Of a stretch of DNA of 64,000 nucleotides, positions 55,258 through 63,693 are shown piece after piece (within the stretch, counting starts at the first letter, position 1; each line of letters begins with the position of its first letter). The DNA is from Azospirillum sp. SYSU D00513. GTDB lineage: Bacteria > Pseudomonadota > Alphaproteobacteria > Azospirillales > Azospirillaceae. Under the pieces are notes generated by a model, which saw nothing but the letters and a program-made list of their open reading frames with translations, ran no database searches and was not told the origin of the DNA. Position numbers and translations under genes: made by a program. The stretch covers positions 1 through 64,000 of the forward strand of contig NZ_JAFIQV010000038.1 in assembly GCF_017356015.1 (NCBI RefSeq), written 5' to 3'.

Positions 55258-55752
55258 TCAGCCCCGCTTCTTCTGATAGTCGGACATGGCGCCGCCGACG
55301 TCCGTGGCGGTGCCGCGCTCGCCCTGCGCGGTCCGCTCGTCGCGGGCTCCGCCGCCACGCACGCCGGCCTCGCCGACGCGCGCCTCGCCGATGGGCGAGT
55401 CCGTCGGGCCGGCGCCGCCGACGCCCAGGCCCTGCATGCCGCCGACCACCCCGTCCGGCTCGACCAGCGGCTGCCCGCCCGGAACGTTGCTGGTGGAGCC
55501 GGAGCCGTGCGCGCCCATCTGGCTGGAGCTGCCGGCGCCCGTACCGATGCCCGACCCCAGAACGGCGGACTCCCGCGCCGCCTTGTCCGGGCCGACGATG
55601 TTCACCTCGCGCTGCGAGGTCACGCCGCGCGCCCGGTCCTCGTCGCTGACCGGCACCTCGCGCTCCGGGATGTCGCGCGCGGCGGACGTGCCCGTCGCCC
55701 CGACGGGCTGGCCGGTGGGAATGTCCCCGCGCTTGCTCTCATCGCCTGCCAT
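55258..55752 (-). CDS. Gly-rich hydrophilic protein, 164 aa
   Basis: A 164-aa protein without hydrophobic segments, rich in Gly, Ser, Ala, Asp and Arg (SGIGTGAGSSSQMGAHGSGS), probably disordered and resembling stress-associated hydrophilins by composition only. Not recognised. A very strong ribosome site (AAGGAGGAGA) lies 8 bases before the ATG. Confidence 0.62.
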   Translation of the reverse strand: MAGDESKRGDIPTGQPVGATGTSAARDIPEREVPVSDEDRARGVTSQREVNIVGPDKAARESAVLGSGIGTGAGSSSQMGAHGSGSTSNVPGGQPLVEPDGVVGGMQGLGVGGAGPTDSPIGEARVGEAGVRGGGARDERTAQGERGTATDVGGAMSDYQKKRG

Positions 55753-55876
55753 GGTCGGATCTCCTCCTTCTGGATGCGGTCTTGCCGACTGCGGTGTGGG
55801 TGTTTCACCGCTTCCAACATCTCCAGGCGGAGATCGTCGCCCTTCCGGACGTGCGAGGGGCGATCAGGCCCGATGA

Positions 55877-56198
55877 TCAGGCTGGACGACGGGGTGCCCC
55901 GTCCTCCGGCCAGCAGTCGAGATCCAGCAGCTGTTCGACCGTGTAGGGGCAGCCGGCGGGAACGGCCTTGGCGGCTTCCGCCTCGCCATACTTCCCGAGC
56001 GCGGCCAACGAGGCCCGCCAACCGCTTTTCCAGGCGGCCTCGGCCAATTCCGCCGGACGTGCCTCGCCGGCCAGGCTGGGATTGCGCCGCAGCCGTCCGG
56101 CCGTTCAAGACCAGCCGCCGGCCAAGCCCCTGGCGCCGCTTCCAGCCACGCGCTTTTCGCATTGCGGCATAGGGACCATAGTCGTGCTTCGAAACCAT
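55877..56198 (-). pseudogene. DUF29 family gene, broken remnant
   Basis: On the minus strand ATG 56198 opens with MVSKHDYG, a typical DUF29 start, but the frame then leaves the family. In another frame, with a stop upstream at about 56107, NPSLAGEARPAELAEAAWKS (start of the third helix) leads to CPYTVEQLLD and CWPEDG, the conserved DUF29 C-terminal motif CPYTLEQLLDPDF. The N-terminal 30-90 residues of the family are missing. So the gene has lost a middle segment and suffered a frameshift. The stop is TGA 55877-55879. Confidence 0.65.
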
Positions 56199-56251
56199 CG
56201 AAGCCGTGCTAATCTGATATATCCAGTGTCGAACAGTTTGGAGTGGCCGGG

Positions 56252-56740
56252 ATGTCCGAGTCCGCTTGGCAGGGGAAGGGAACCGTGGAGCATCGGCGTC
56301 AGCACAGGCTTCCCCCGGCGCGCGCCTTCCGGATGCAGCGGGTGATCCGCTTCTCCCACACGGATCCGGCGGGCATCGTCTATTTCCCCGTCTATTTCGA
56401 CATGTTCAACGCGGTGATCGAGGACTGGTTCACACACGGCCTCGGGCTGAACTACGCGACGCTGATCCTGGAACGGCGGCTGGGGCTGCCGGTCGTGCAC
56501 GCGGAATGCGACTTCATCGTGCCGAGCCGCATGGGCGAGACCCTGACCTTCAGCGTCGTGGTGGAACGCATCGGCCGCAGCTCGATCCATCTGCGGATCA
56601 CCGCCGATGTCGCCGGCGAGATCCGCCTGTCCGGCGCGCTGACGGTCGTGGCGACCTCGCTCGAGGATTTCGTGTCGCTTCCCATCCCGAAGGATCTGCT
56701 CACCGCGCTGGAAGCCTACCGCGACGCCTGCGGGGAATGA
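56252..56740 (+). CDS. Acyl-CoA thioesterase, hotdog fold (4HBT/YbgC-like)
   Basis: A 162-aa single hotdog domain. The catalytic Asp lies in SHTDPAGIVYFPVYFDMFNA (about 35-50), the same motif as in 4-hydroxybenzoyl-CoA thioesterase of Pseudomonas. It hydrolyses a CoA thioester; the substrate cannot be told. ATG 56252 follows GGAG at nine bases. Convergent with the GntR gene. Confidence 0.88.
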   Translation: MSESAWQGKGTVEHRRQHRLPPARAFRMQRVIRFSHTDPAGIVYFPVYFDMFNAVIEDWFTHGLGLNYATLILERRLGLPVVHAECDFIVPSRMGETLTFSVVVERIGRSSIHLRITADVAGEIRLSGALTVVATSLEDFVSLPIPKDLLTALEAYRDACGE

Positions 56741-56789
56741 TCCAGCCCGGCCTCCCTGCCCGGACCATGACAACCCGGATCATGCCGAT

Positions 56790-57650
56790 CTAAATCATGA
56801 AGGCGCAGACGTCCTGCGCGAGGGCCAGCAACTGCTCGCCCTGGAGGACGCTCATCAGGAAGGCCACGTTCGTGGTCCCGACCGTCCGGCCCTCGCCGGC
56901 CTCGTCCCGCGACGCTGCCGTCAGCAGCACCGCCTTCAGCAGGGCGGCGACGCGCCCGATGCGGGCGTTCAACCGCTCGACCGCCGCCTCGGCCGCGCCA
57001 GAGCGCACCTCGGCCGCGAATTCCTCCACTTGGCGGTACACCGCGTCCAGGGAATCGTCGGACCGCCCGGCATGCATGCGCATGGCCATGATCCGGGAGG
57101 CGATCAGGCGTTGCGCCTCCACGAGGTACGGATTGGAACAGTGGCGGAAGGGAGCGGCGTAGGCCTCCATCTCGGCGCGGATGGCCCCGCGCGCGTCGCC
57201 CGCCTCGCGGGCGGCCTGCAAGGCCGCCAGGGCCTCCGTGATCGAGGCCGCCAGTTCCTCCGGCTCGCGGTCCATGGCGAAGCGCAGGGCCGAGGAGGCC
57301 AGGGTCGCCCAGTGCTCGCAGAGCGGCGTCACCTCGTCCAGATCGGGCGTGAAGACGAAGGTACCCTTGTGCGGCTGGATGAGGACGAGCCCCTCGGCCT
57401 TGAGCTGCGCCAACGCCTCGCGCACCGGGGTCTTGCTGACGCGCAGCAGGGCGGCGAGCTGCTGCTCGGACAGGGACCGGCCGAACGGCAGCTCGCCCTC
57501 GATGATCAGGGTGCGCAGGCGGTCGGCCGCCACCTCGGTGAGGGATGGCGGGCGGGCGATCGGCGCGATGCGCGGCTTGACCGAAGCCCGGCCCCGGCGC
57601 CGCAGCGCCTCCGGCGTCACCGTGGGAAGCCCCGTCTTTCCGCCATCCAT
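56790..57650 (-). CDS. GntR-family regulator (FCD type), probable regulator of oxlT
   Basis: A 286-aa regulator: N-terminal disordered segment of about 35 residues, winged helix at about 37-100 (GRSLSEQQLAALLRVSKTPV, REALAQLKAEGL) and an FCD domain at about 115-240. It is divergent from oxlT with 300 bp between the starts, so it probably controls oxalate transport. An imperfect inverted repeat TGGCAT-N12-ATACCA lies at 57773-57796 in between. Start at ATG 57650 (MDGGKTGLP). Confidence 0.86.
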   Translation of the reverse strand: MDGGKTGLPTVTPEALRRRGRASVKPRIAPIARPPSLTEVAADRLRTLIIEGELPFGRSLSEQQLAALLRVSKTPVREALAQLKAEGLVLIQPHKGTFVFTPDLDEVTPLCEHWATLASSALRFAMDREPEELAASITEALAALQAAREAGDARGAIRAEMEAYAAPFRHCSNPYLVEAQRLIASRIMAMRMHAGRSDDSLDAVYRQVEEFAAEVRSGAAEAAVERLNARIGRVAALLKAVLLTAASRDEAGEGRTVGTTNVAFLMSVLQGEQLLALAQDVCAFMI

Positions 57651-57950
57651 GTCCGACGTCCTCGATCCCTGAAGGTCCGGGCCTGAAAGCCCGGTCACGA
57701 AAAACCGTCCGATTGTCGCATGGAACAGCCGCGCCGAGGAAGGCCGGACGGCCCACATGAATAATGTGTAATGTGGCATCTGATATCTTGCATACCAAAA
57801 GCCACGAACGTAGCGTTCCGTTGGAAAGGCAAACTGTTCCAGCCGGAACATTCCGGGCCGCCGGCGCCGCCGCCGAATGCCGTGGCGCGGCGGAACCGCG
57901 CCCGATGCTCCGGCCACTCTCGACACACGCACTCCAGCGAAGGAAACAGG

Positions 57951-59267
57951 ATGGTTCAGGGACAAGGGCATCAGGAAGCCCACGGAGTCCGGAAGGGGCC
58001 CCCCGGCGGACGTTGGCTCCAGCTTCTGATCGGCGTCATCTGCATGTCGATGATCGCCAACCTTCAATATGGCTGGACGCTGTTCGTCGAGCCGATCGAC
58101 CAGACGCACCACTGGGGCCGGGCCTCGATCCAGATCGCCTTCACCATCTTCGTCGTGATGGAGACTTGGCTGGTCCCGGTCGAGGGCTGGTTCGTCGACC
58201 GGTTCGGCCCGCGCATCGTCGTGCTGATCGGCGGCGTGCTCTGCGCGCTGGCCTGGGTCGTCAACTCCATGGCCGACTCGCTCGCCATGCTCTATCTCGG
58301 CGCCGTGCTGGGCGGCATCGGCGCCGGCGGCGTCTACGGCACCTGCGTCGGCAACGCGCTGAAATGGTTCCCGGACCGCCGCGGCCTCGCCGCCGGGCTG
58401 ACCGCCGCCGGCTTCGGCGCGGGCTCCGCCCTCACGGTCGTGCCGATCGCCAACATGATCCAGTCCTCCGGCTACGAGGCGACCTTCCTGACCTTCGGCA
58501 TCGGCCAGGGGCTGGTGGTGTTCGTCCTGGCCTGGCTGCTGGTCCACCCGCACCCCGACCTGGTGCCGGCATCCACCGGCACCAAGGTCGCGCAGAGCCG
58601 CCAGAGCGCCACGCCGGGCGAGATGCTGCGGTCCCCGACCTTCTGGGTCATGTACCTGATGTTCGTGATGGTCGCCGCCGGCGGCCTGATGGCCACGGCA
58701 CAGCTCGGCCCGATCGCCAAGGATTTCCAGCTCGACGGCGTCCCGGTCAGCATCCTCGGCCTTACGCTTCCGGCCCTGACCTTCGCGCTCTCCATCGACC
58801 GCGTGCTGAACGGCCTGACCCGTCCCTTCTTCGGCTGGGTGTCCGACCAGATCGGCCGCGAGAACACGATGTTCATCGCCTTCGCCATCGAATGCGTCGG
58901 CATCCTGGCGCTGAACCACTACGGGCACCATCCCGTCGCCTTCGTCATCCTGACCGGTCTGGTCTTCTTCGCCTGGGGCGAGATCTACAGCCTGTTCCCG
59001 GCCTGCTGCGGCGACACCTTCGGATCGAAGTACGCAGCCACCAACGCCGGCCTGCTCTACACCGCGAAGGGCACCGCCTCGCTCGTCGTCCCCTTCGGAA
59101 ACCTGATCGTCGCCTCCACCGGCAGCTGGCAGGCCGTGTTCTATTTCGCCGCGGCCGTCAACGCCGTGGCCGCGCTGATGGCGATCTTCGTCCTGAAGCC
59201 GATGCGCGCCCGGCGGATGGCCGGAAACGAGGGCATTGGCCGCCTGACGGCCGAGACCACGGGCTGA
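57951..59267 (+). CDS. oxlT: Oxalate/formate MFS antiporter
   Basis: A 438-aa transporter of the OxlT family with 12 membrane segments. NLQYGWTLFVEPIDQTHHW, GGIGAGGVYGTCVGNALKWF, and SIDRVLNGLTRPFFGWVSD match OxlT family motifs. It would exchange oxalate for formate. No oxalyl-CoA decarboxylase or formyl-CoA transferase genes lie in the window, so the pathway partners are elsewhere. AAGGAAACAGG precedes ATG 57951. A terminator follows at 59332. Confidence 0.88.
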   Translation: MVQGQGHQEAHGVRKGPPGGRWLQLLIGVICMSMIANLQYGWTLFVEPIDQTHHWGRASIQIAFTIFVVMETWLVPVEGWFVDRFGPRIVVLIGGVLCALAWVVNSMADSLAMLYLGAVLGGIGAGGVYGTCVGNALKWFPDRRGLAAGLTAAGFGAGSALTVVPIANMIQSSGYEATFLTFGIGQGLVVFVLAWLLVHPHPDLVPASTGTKVAQSRQSATPGEMLRSPTFWVMYLMFVMVAAGGLMATAQLGPIAKDFQLDGVPVSILGLTLPALTFALSIDRVLNGLTRPFFGWVSDQIGRENTMFIAFAIECVGILALNHYGHHPVAFVILTGLVFFAWGEIYSLFPACCGDTFGSKYAATNAGLLYTAKGTASLVVPFGNLIVASTGSWQAVFYFAAAVNAVAALMAIFVLKPMRARRMAGNEGIGRLTAETTG

Positions 59268-59331
59268 CGCGCCGGCCTTTTCCCGCCCTGCCGCCCCTCG
59301 CGGTGGGGTGCCGGGCGGGCAAAAACGGAAG

Positions 59332-59355
59332 GACCGGGCATTCGCCCGGCCTTTT
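59332..59355 (+). terminator. Terminator after oxlT
   Basis: CCGGGC-ATTC-GCCCGG followed by CCTTTTC, 65 bp past the oxlT stop. Confidence 0.7.
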
Positions 59356-59731
59356 CGCGTCCGGGCAAAAAATTTTCCGGCGGTTTCCGCGCGGCCGAGG
59401 ACCCGCCCGGCGCCGTGAAGCCTGTTGCAACAGGGCCGCAGGCCGGCAGCGCCAGGTTCTACAACATAGCTTGGCATCCGCCCAAGGATACCAACGTACA
59501 GAAGGCCAGCCTATGACCTTAGGGTATAGTCCTTCGTGTTGAACAGATTCCGAATACTGGGCATCAAATCGGGACCTTTAGGCCACGATGTTGCAGATCT
59601 ACGCCAGGCAAACCGAGCTTTGTAGGCTCTCAATTTTGCCACAGCTTTCCGGATCGGGGCTTAATTCTGGTAATCTTTGGTTAACCATAATCCGCCACGG
59701 TTGGGCCATCGAAACAAACGGGATGTTTTTA
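59356..59731. other. AT-richer intergenic region before the GH5 gene
   Basis: About 375 bp, clearly less GC-rich than its flanks. GGTTAACC (59679-59686) is a palindrome in a T/A-rich stretch near the start. No gene seen. It presumably carries the promoter and control sites of the GH5 gene. Confidence 0.5.
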
Positions 59732-61762
59732 ATGGCTACGACCACCACGAGCTCGACCAAGTCCACGATCATCGTGAATGCCTCTGGCCAAGCTGCTGAT
59801 GGCGTTTCCCCCCACTTCCGTCTGCTTATCGACGGCAAGTCTGCCGGTGAAGCGACGGTGAGCTCGAGCACGAAGGCCTACACCTTCACCGCCGATCTCG
59901 CCTCGAACCAAGACCACAAGATTCAGGTCGTCTACGACAACGACGACGTCAACAGCCAGAGCCGCGACCTCCTCGTGAAGTCGGTCGTCGTGAACGGCAA
60001 GACGATGCAGCCCACCGAGGCCACCTACGAGCGCCATGACGACGGCGCCACCGGCGACAAGACGGCCGGCGGCGAGGGCATGTGGTGGAACGGCGCGCTG
60101 ACCTTCTCGACCCCCGCCTCCCTGTACGGCGGCACCGCCCAGACCCCGGCGACGGCGGCCCCGGCTGCTCCGGCCGCTCCGGCCCAGGGCGCCGGTGCCT
60201 CGACCATCACGGTGAACGCGCAGGGTACCGCCGCCGATGGCGTGAACGCGCACTTCAACGTGCTGGTGGACGGCAAGAAGATCGGCGACGCGACCGTCAC
60301 TACCGAGGCCAAGGACTTCTCCTTCAAGGCCGCCCTGACCGAGGGTGATGCCCACAAGGTCCAGATCCAGTACGACAACGACGCCGTCATCGACGGTCAG
60401 GACCGCAACCTGAAGATCAACGCGGTCGAGATCGACGGCAAGGACGTCAAGCCGTCCGACGACATCGTCAGCTACGACCGCGGCGCGCTGGACGGCAAGG
60501 ACGTGATCGACGGCCAGTCCGACATGAAGTGGACCGGCACGCTGGTCGTGGACCCGAACGCGGACAAGTCCGGCACGGACAGCCCCGCGGCCCCGGCCAC
60601 GCCCGTCACGAAGCCGGCCCCGACCGCTCCGACGGCCGAGAAGCCTGCCGCCGCGGCCCCGATCGCCGAGGGTTACCTGCACACCGAAGGCAACCAGATC
60701 GTCGACAGCTCGGGCCAGAACGTCAAGCTGACCGGCGTCAACTGGTTCGGCGCCGAAGGCTTCGCCTTCGCCCCGCAGGGCCTGTGGATGGACAGCTACC
60801 AGAACCACATGGACAAGATGAAGGAGTTGGGCTTCAACACCATCCGGCTGCCCTTCTCCGACGCCATGCTGGACAACGGCCGCATGCCGACCGGCATCGA
60901 CTACTCGAAGAACCCCGACCTGCGCGGCAAGACCAGCCTCGAGGTGTTCGACAAGATCATCGAGTACGCCGACAAGTCCGGCATGAAGATCATGCTCGAC
61001 CACCATCGTTCCGGTGACGGTGCCTCGGCCAACGAGAACGGCCTCTGGTACACCGACCAGTATCCGGAATCGAAGATGATCGAGAACTGGAAGATGCTGG
61101 CCGAGCGCTACGCCGACAACCCGTCGGTCGTCGCCGCCGACCTGCACAACGAGCCGCACGGCCAGGCCACCTGGGGCGACGGCAACCAGGCCACCGACTG
61201 GGCCGCCGCCGCCGAGCGCATCGGCAACGCCATCCAGTCCGTCAACCCGAACTGGCTGCTGGTCGTCGAGGGCGTCGAGATCCATGAGGGCAACTGGTAC
61301 TGGTGGGGCGGCAACCTCGAGGGCGCCAAGGAGCGGCCGATCGAGTTCAACGTCGACAACAAGCTGGTCTATTCGGTCCACGACTACGGCCCGTCGCTGC
61401 ACATGATGGACTGGTTCAAGGATCCGAACTTCCCGAACAACATGCCGGAGAAGTGGAACCAGATGTGGGGCCACCTCATCCAGGACGACAAGGCGCCGGT
61501 CCTGGTTGGCGAGTTCGGCTCCAAGATGGAGACGGACATCGACAAGAAGTGGATGCCCGAGCTGATCCAGTACATGGACGGCGACTACAACCTCGACGGC
61601 AAGTCCGACCTCGCCGCGGGCGAGCAGGGCGTCAACTGGACCTACTGGGCCTGGAGCCCCGGTTCGGGCGACACCGGCGGCATCATGAAGGATGACTGGA
61701 CCGTCGATAACGCGAAGATGAACGCCATCAAGCCGGCTCTCTTCGAAGGCGAGATCGCCTAA
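59732..61762 (+). CDS. Two CBM60-like modules fused to a GH5 glycoside hydrolase
   Basis: A 676-aa protein. Two related carbohydrate-binding modules (about 11-125 and 157-272), resembling the Ca2+-dependent xylan-binding CBM36/60 type (ASGQAADGVSPHFRLLIDGK), are separated by a Pro/Ala linker. A second linker (about 280-312) leads to a GH5 catalytic domain (about 315-665) with acid/base E474 (NEP, 473-475) and nucleophile E594 (GEFG). It would cut beta-1,4-glucans or related polymers. No signal peptide is visible at ATG 59732 or at the alternative ATG 59723. Codon use is highly GC-biased with frequent AAC/AAG. Confidence 0.85.
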   Translation: MATTTTSSTKSTIIVNASGQAADGVSPHFRLLIDGKSAGEATVSSSTKAYTFTADLASNQDHKIQVVYDNDDVNSQSRDLLVKSVVVNGKTMQPTEATYERHDDGATGDKTAGGEGMWWNGALTFSTPASLYGGTAQTPATAAPAAPAAPAQGAGASTITVNAQGTAADGVNAHFNVLVDGKKIGDATVTTEAKDFSFKAALTEGDAHKVQIQYDNDAVIDGQDRNLKINAVEIDGKDVKPSDDIVSYDRGALDGKDVIDGQSDMKWTGTLVVDPNADKSGTDSPAAPATPVTKPAPTAPTAEKPAAAAPIAEGYLHTEGNQIVDSSGQNVKLTGVNWFGAEGFAFAPQGLWMDSYQNHMDKMKELGFNTIRLPFSDAMLDNGRMPTGIDYSKNPDLRGKTSLEVFDKIIEYADKSGMKIMLDHHRSGDGASANENGLWYTDQYPESKMIENWKMLAERYADNPSVVAADLHNEPHGQATWGDGNQATDWAAAAERIGNAIQSVNPNWLLVVEGVEIHEGNWYWWGGNLEGAKERPIEFNVDNKLVYSVHDYGPSLHMMDWFKDPNFPNNMPEKWNQMWGHLIQDDKAPVLVGEFGSKMETDIDKKWMPELIQYMDGDYNLDGKSDLAAGEQGVNWTYWAWSPGSGDTGGIMKDDWTVDNAKMNAIKPALFEGEIA

Positions 61763-61790
61763 GGCTCCTGAGTCCGAGAGTCCTTCACCC

Positions 61791-61853
61791 GGCCGCCCGC
61801 AAGGGCGGCCAAGAAGAAAAGGCCCGGCTGTGCACCGCACCGCCGGGCCTTTT
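61791..61853. terminator. Bidirectional terminator between GH5 and ABC exporter genes
   Basis: Two hairpins: GGCCGCCC/GGGCGGCC (61791-61810) and AAAAGGCCCGGC...GCCGGGCCTTTT (61817-61853). The second has A and T runs on both sides and serves both converging genes. Confidence 0.85.
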
Positions 61854-61879
61854 CCGTTCCGGTCGCCCGAAGCCGGCCG

Positions 61880-63637
61880 CTACTCGGCGGCGAAGCCCTC
61901 CGCCTGGAGCTGCCAGAGCGAGTTGAACACGCCGCCGCGCCGCCGCAACTCGGCGGGCTTGCCGTCCTCGGCGATGCGGCCGTCCACCAGCACCACGATG
62001 CGGTCGAAGGCCGACACGGTGGAGAGCCGGTGGGCGACAGCGAGCACGGTCCGGCCCCGGGTGAGATTCGTCAGGGCCGTCTGGATCTCCATCTCGGACT
62101 GGGTGTCGAGCGCCGAGGTGGCCTCGTCCAGAATCAGGATGGGCGCGTCCTTCAGGAAGGCGCGGGCGATGCCGAGCCGCTGGCGCTGGCCACCGGACAA
62201 CCGAACGCCGCGCTCGCCGACCATGGTGCCGTAGCCCTCCGGAAGCTGCCGGATGAAGTCGTCGCAGAAGGCGTGGCGGGCGGCGGCATAGACCTCCTCG
62301 TCGGTGGCGTCGGGCCGGCCGTAGCGGATGTTCTCCAGGATCGGCCGGTGGAACAGGGCGATGTCCTGGGGAACGACGCCGATCTTCGCGCGCAGGTCGT
62401 CCTGCGCCAGCCCGGTGATCGGCTGCCCGTCGATCAGGATGCGCCCGCCCTGCACGTCGTCCAACCTCTGAATCAGGCTGATCAGCGTCGATTTTCCGGC
62501 ACCCGACGGGCCGACGAACCCCACCTTCTGCCCGGCGGGGATGTGCAGGGTGAAACGTTCGAACACCTTGCGGCCCTCGGGATAGCGGTAGGTTACGTCG
62601 TCGAACTCGATCCGCCCGCCGCCCGCCATGGCCGGCAGGGCGGGAAGCGGGTCGCGCACGTCGTGCGGCTGAGCGATCACCCGCAGGCTGTCGGCGATGG
62701 CGCTGAACTGCTGCGTGGCGCTGACCAGCGCGAAGGCGAGGTCGCGGGAGCCGTGCAGGATGCGGAAGGTGAGGGCGCTGACGATGACCACGTCGCCGGT
62801 GGTGATCTGCCCTCCCTTCCACAGCATCAGGGCCCACAGCAGCATGGAGCCGGCCATGACCCACAGGCAGGCGTCGTGGACGACGCGGGTTTTCTCCAGA
62901 TGCATCCAGCTGCGCATCTGCGCGCGCGACTCCACCGCGAACTCCCCGGCCAGCCGGTCGCGCTCGCGCCCGCGGGCGGAGAAGGCCTTGACGGTCCACA
63001 CGTTGGAGACGACGTCGACCAGCTCGCCGTTCGTGCGGGCGGACTGCTCGGCGAAGGCGCTGTGCACGGGCCGGCCGCGCAGGCCCAGATGGACGATGGC
63101 GGCGGCGACCACCAGCACGAAGACGACCAGCGCCACGGCCATGCGCCAGTCGATCGTCAGCAGCACGATCACCGCGCCGATGAAGTCGGTGAAGGGCGGG
63201 ACGATGTTCCAGGTCAGCGAGGAGAAGATCTCGCGCGCCGCCGTGGCGGTGGCGGAGATGCGGTTGCCGAGCGAGCCGGCGAGATGCGCCGAGAAATAGC
63301 GCATCGAATGACCGGTGAGATGCGCGAACAGGTCGAGCCGCATGTCCACGCCGGTCGCGATCACCGTCCTGCCGCCGAGCCAGCCGCCCAGGCGCCACAG
63401 CACGTTCTCTGCGGCGATCAGGCCGAGGAAGATGCCGAGCGGTGTCCAGACGTCCGCCGCCTGGCGGTCGGTGGCGGCCATGGCGTCGATCAGCAGCTTC
63501 ATGGCGTACTGCACGCCGACGGCGCAGCCGGCGGCCGAGACGATGATGGTGAAGAGCCAGCCGAAGTGCCATGGCCGGAGCCGGATGTAGCGCATCAGGA
63601 AGCTGACCGGGCGGCTCGGGATGGGCCGGGACGTCAT
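61880..63637 (-). CDS. ABC exporter, fused permease and ATPase
   Basis: A 585-aa half-transporter: six membrane segments in residues 15-310 and an ATPase domain (about 340-575) with Walker A GPSGAGKST, Q-loop VPQDIALFH, signature LSGGQRQR, Walker B LILDEATSALD and H-loop AHRLST. Works as a homodimer or with a partner. Substrate unknown (lipid-A-exporter-like or drug/peptide exporter). No peptidase or HlyD-type partner gene lies in the window. ATG 63637 follows weak ribosome site; leader frames upstream are not coding. Confidence 0.9.
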   Translation of the reverse strand: MTSRPIPSRPVSFLMRYIRLRPWHFGWLFTIIVSAAGCAVGVQYAMKLLIDAMAATDRQAADVWTPLGIFLGLIAAENVLWRLGGWLGGRTVIATGVDMRLDLFAHLTGHSMRYFSAHLAGSLGNRISATATAAREIFSSLTWNIVPPFTDFIGAVIVLLTIDWRMAVALVVFVLVVAAAIVHLGLRGRPVHSAFAEQSARTNGELVDVVSNVWTVKAFSARGRERDRLAGEFAVESRAQMRSWMHLEKTRVVHDACLWVMAGSMLLWALMLWKGGQITTGDVVIVSALTFRILHGSRDLAFALVSATQQFSAIADSLRVIAQPHDVRDPLPALPAMAGGGRIEFDDVTYRYPEGRKVFERFTLHIPAGQKVGFVGPSGAGKSTLISLIQRLDDVQGGRILIDGQPITGLAQDDLRAKIGVVPQDIALFHRPILENIRYGRPDATDEEVYAAARHAFCDDFIRQLPEGYGTMVGERGVRLSGGQRQRLGIARAFLKDAPILILDEATSALDTQSEMEIQTALTNLTRGRTVLAVAHRLSTVSAFDRIVVLVDGRIAEDGKPAELRRRGGVFNSLWQLQAEGFAAE

Positions 63638-63693
63638 GAGCGCGGATCCTTTACGCAAACGGGGTGTCGGGGAACGGGGGAACGGCCGGTGCC

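Noticed and set aside
56790..59477. 895-codon minus-strand frame that includes the GntR gene
   Set aside because: Only the last 286 codons are GntR; the upstream part is antisense to oxlT. The start was set at 57650.
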